8,039 nt of DNA from Mariniphaga sp. (GTDB lineage Bacteria; Bacteroidota; Bacteroidia; Bacteroidales; Prolixibacteraceae), in the NCBI GenBank assembly GCA_025363795.1, contig JANYLE010000161.1, positions 1 to 8,039 on the forward strand, read 5' to 3'. A model generated the notes under the pieces. It was given only the letters and a program-made list of their open reading frames with translations. It was not told the origin of the DNA and searched no databases. The position numbers and the translations under genes are program-made. How positions within the stretch are numbered: position 1 is the stretch's first letter; the number at the start of each line of letters is the position of its first letter. Below, in pieces: positions 6,131 through 8,039 of this stretch.

Positions 6131-7360
6131 TTGAACCTCTCATTTTACATTGCCAAAAGATACCTCTTCTCGAAAAAGAGAACCAATCTGATCAATATCA
6201 TCTCTGCAATTTCGGTGGCCGGAATGGCTATCGGAACAATGGGGTTGATCATTGGCCTTTCAGGCTTTAATGGATTTGACAGCCTGATTAAGTCACTGTT
6301 TTCAACTTTTGATCCTGATCTTAAAATAACTCTGGTTGAGGGAAAGAGCTTCGATTCAGACAATCAGGTTTTTAATGAGATTCGAAAAATGAAAGATGTG
6401 TTGTTTTTTGCCGAAGTGGTCGAAGATAATGCTTTGCTTCGAAACGAAAACAGACAGGTTCTTGCAACGATAAAGGGGGTGAGCGATGATTACAGCAAGA
6501 TGACAGGTCTTGATACAATGATTGTTGACGGTGAGTTTAAACTGAAAGATGAGAATAACCAATATGCGGTTATAGGACAGGGTGTGGCATATTATCTTTC
6601 AATCGGAGTCAAGTTGATCGATCCGATTAGCATCTATGTGCCGCAAAAAGGGAGACGATCGAATTTGTCAATCGAAGGAAGTTTTAATCAGGGGTATATC
6701 TATCCATCAGGAATTTTTTCCGTACAGCAAGAAATTGATTCAAAGTATATTATTGTACCTATAGCGTTTGCCAGAACCTTGTTCGAGCTGCCGGAAAAGG
6801 TCAATTCGGTAGAACTTAAATTAAAGGAAGGGGTTTCTGTAAAAACGGCTAAAGCGGCGATTGCTGCAAAGTTGGGTAACAGTTTTGTTGTGAAAGATCG
6901 CTACCAGCAACACGACTACCTTTATAAAACGATGCAGGGAGAAAAATATGCGGTTTACCTGATTTTGATTTTGATTTTGATCATCGCTTCGTTTAATATT
7001 GTTGGTTCATTAACCATGCTGATTATCGATAAAAAGGAGGATATTGGAATATTGCAAAGTATGGGCGCCGATAAGCCTCTGATCCGCAATATTTTCCTTT
7101 TTGAAGGTTGGTCTGTTTCTTTTCTTGGTGCGATTATCGGAACATTAGCAGGGATTGCAATCTGTCAGGCACAAATCGCTTATGGGTTCGTAAAACTTCA
7201 GGGTGGTGGAGGTTCTTTTATTATTGACGCCTATCCAATGAAAATTATTCCGTTAGATATTGTGCTGATTTTCTGTTCTGTATTGTTGATAGGCTTTATT
7301 GCCGCATGGTTTCCGGTTAAGCATATCTCTGGCAAATTTCTCGCCGACGAGGCTCATTAA
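6131..7360 (+). CDS. FtsX/LolC-E-like ABC transporter permease
   Basis: This is a 409-residue inner-membrane permease of the FtsX/MacB superfamily, resembling the LolC/LolE subunits that, with an ATPase (LolD), release lipoproteins from the inner membrane. The layout is typical: one helix at about 21-46, a large periplasmic domain at about 50-270, then three helices at about 273-296, 325-350 and 375-395. The KKEDIGILQSMGA motif at 301-313, after the second helix, is the family hallmark for contact with the ATPase. The start must be TTG at 6131: an in-frame TAA lies at 6116-6118, no in-frame ATG comes before residue 32, and the family N-terminus (NLSFYIAKRYLFSKK) begins here. It follows the methyltransferase by 19 bases. 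No LolD-type ATPase is in the window. Lipoprotein transport is likely but not provable from this sequence. Confidence 0.9.
   Translation: MNLSFYIAKRYLFSKKRTNLINIISAISVAGMAIGTMGLIIGLSGFNGFDSLIKSLFSTFDPDLKITLVEGKSFDSDNQVFNEIRKMKDVLFFAEVVEDNALLRNENRQVLATIKGVSDDYSKMTGLDTMIVDGEFKLKDENNQYAVIGQGVAYYLSIGVKLIDPISIYVPQKGRRSNLSIEGSFNQGYIYPSGIFSVQQEIDSKYIIVPIAFARTLFELPEKVNSVELKLKEGVSVKTAKAAIAAKLGNSFVVKDRYQQHDYLYKTMQGEKYAVYLILILILIIASFNIVGSLTMLIIDKKEDIGILQSMGADKPLIRNIFLFEGWSVSFLGAIIGTLAGIAICQAQIAYGFVKLQGGGGSFIIDAYPMKIIPLDIVLIFCSVLLIGFIAAWFPVKHISGKFLADEAH
6961..6978 (+). repeat. Hexanucleotide tandem repeat GATTTT x3
   Basis: Three perfect copies of GATTTT lie in tandem within the permease gene, followed by a fourth partial unit. 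Read in frame they encode alternating Leu and Ile in the second membrane helix. Gain or loss of a unit would change helix length by two residues without breaking the frame. Confidence 0.8.
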
Positions 7361-7387
7361 AAGATTAATGGGCTATGCCTTAATTAT

Positions 7388-8039
7388 TTATTCCGGTATG
7401 ATTTCAATAAACTGGAATCCTATTCCTCTCACTGTTTCCAGAAAATCCCCATCAATATATTCCGAAAGTTTTTTTCGCAGATTTTTTATATGGACATCAA
7501 TATAATTTGAATTATAATTCTCTTCGATAACATCTCCCCAGATATGTTCCGAGATCTGAAGTCGTGTAACTACCCTGTTTTTATTTAGAATCAGAAAGCT
7601 CAGAATATCATACTCTTTGCGGGTTAATGTGATCATATTTCCGCCTGAAGTGACCATTCGTTTATCTAAATCAACTTCTAAATTATTGATTTGTATGATG
7701 TTGGCTCTAATCCCATGTTTTCGTCGCATGACAGCCATAATTCGCGATTTTAATTCTAACAAAGAAAAAGGTTTAGGCAGGTAATCATCGGCTCCAACGT
7801 TGAGCCCCTTGATGCGATCCTCCAGAGCACTTCTGGCAGAAAGGATAATTACTGCTGTATCTGAATTATTGGCAATCGTTTCTTTTAACAAGTCTAATCC
7901 ATCATAATCCGGCAACCCCAAATCAAGCAGGAGAAGATCATAATCATTTGAGAAAAGTTTATCCGAGGCGACCTTTCCGGTATGTGCCTCGTCACATGAA
8001 AATCCTTCCTTTTCAAGATAGTTTCTCACTTCTTTGGAC
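7388..8039 (-). CDS. OmpR/PhoB-family response regulator, N-terminus cut by window edge
   Basis: This is the output half of a two-component system: a receiver domain joined to a winged-helix DNA-binding domain. The frame stays open to the right edge (SKEVRNYLEKEGF), so the true start and the first beta strand with the acidic metal-binding pair lie outside. Counting from the GTG at 8029, the phospho-acceptor is Asp36 in LLLLDLGLPD, the conserved Ser64 is in IILSARS, and the conserved Lys86 is in YLPKPF. The C-terminal Trans_Reg_C domain covers about 112-213, with the recognition-helix region NYIDVHIKNLRKKL at 175-188 and the wing VRGIGF at 200-205. The gene points toward the permease, 27 bases from its end, so its sensor kinase is expected upstream, beyond the window. 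The signal it answers to is unknown. Confidence 0.93.
   Translation of the reverse strand, partial: SKEVRNYLEKEGFSCDEAHTGKVASDKLFSNDYDLLLLDLGLPDYDGLDLLKETIANNSDTAVIILSARSALEDRIKGLNVGADDYLPKPFSLLELKSRIMAVMRRKHGIRANIIQINNLEVDLDKRMVTSGGNMITLTRKEYDILSFLILNKNRVVTRLQISEHIWGDVIEENYNSNYIDVHIKNLRKKLSEYIDGDFLETVRGIGFQFIEIIPE

Noticed and set aside
7365..7383. Possible hairpin TTAA-GGC/GCC-TTAA between the permease and the response regulator as a shared terminator
   Set aside because: It needs a two-base bulge, has a three-base loop and is followed by no proper T run.
8027..8029. GTG at 8029 as the start of the response regulator
   Set aside because: The frame remains open to the window edge with family-like residues, and a start here would leave out the essential acidic pair of the receiver domain.
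1..8039. Mobile element, CRISPR array, tRNA, rRNA or defence system
   Set aside because: I saw no transposase or integrase motifs, no regularly spaced repeats, no cloverleaf sequence and no effector-type genes; the intact genes are all housekeeping or regulatory types.

Overview
The window looks like a chromosomal housekeeping stretch from a member of the Bacteroidota, probably Bacteroidales-like. Three things suggest this. The proteins resemble Bacteroidales versions of RbfA, a hexokinase-fold glucokinase, the LolC/E-like permease and long-form DeoC. Upstream of several genes there is a TAnnTTTG box, the -7 element of the Bacteroidota primary sigma factor. Strong Shine-Dalgarno sequences are absent and leaders are A-rich. 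Nothing indicates phage, plasmid, transposon or CRISPR content.

Left part (1-2870). The window opens inside the 3' end of a polyprenyl diphosphate synthase gene on the + strand. It converges on a minus-strand cluster that reads, in transcription order, a broken YqaA/DedA-type membrane protein gene, dtd (D-aminoacyl-tRNA deacylase), a MazG-like nucleotide pyrophosphohydrolase, and deoC (deoxyribose-phosphate aldolase). The dtd-mazG pair is only 12 bases apart. The cluster ends at a hairpin terminator lying directly on the stop codon of the prenyl synthase gene. The common theme is clean-up: mischarged tRNA, unwanted nucleotides and deoxyribose phosphate.

Middle (2870-4870). A hexokinase gene and a DNA-deoxyinosine/uracil glycosylase gene (UDG family 6) both lie on the minus strand. 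Each has its own -7 box, and the hexokinase gene is closed by a perfect 14-bp hairpin.

Right part (4870-8039). A + strand run holds rbfA (30S ribosome maturation), a SAM-dependent methyltransferase with a hydrophobic C-terminal segment, and an FtsX/LolC-E-type ABC permease that must start at TTG. It converges with an OmpR/PhoB-type response regulator that enters from the right edge and lacks its first residues in this window.

I found no undescribed multi-gene system. The best observation is the yqaA-like gene: its N-terminal third and its C-terminal end are both readable, but in different frames and with the middle missing, which points to an internal deletion. Smaller curiosities are an in-frame hexamer repeat inside a membrane helix, short direct repeats in intergenic DNA, and a tiny open frame between mazG and deoC.
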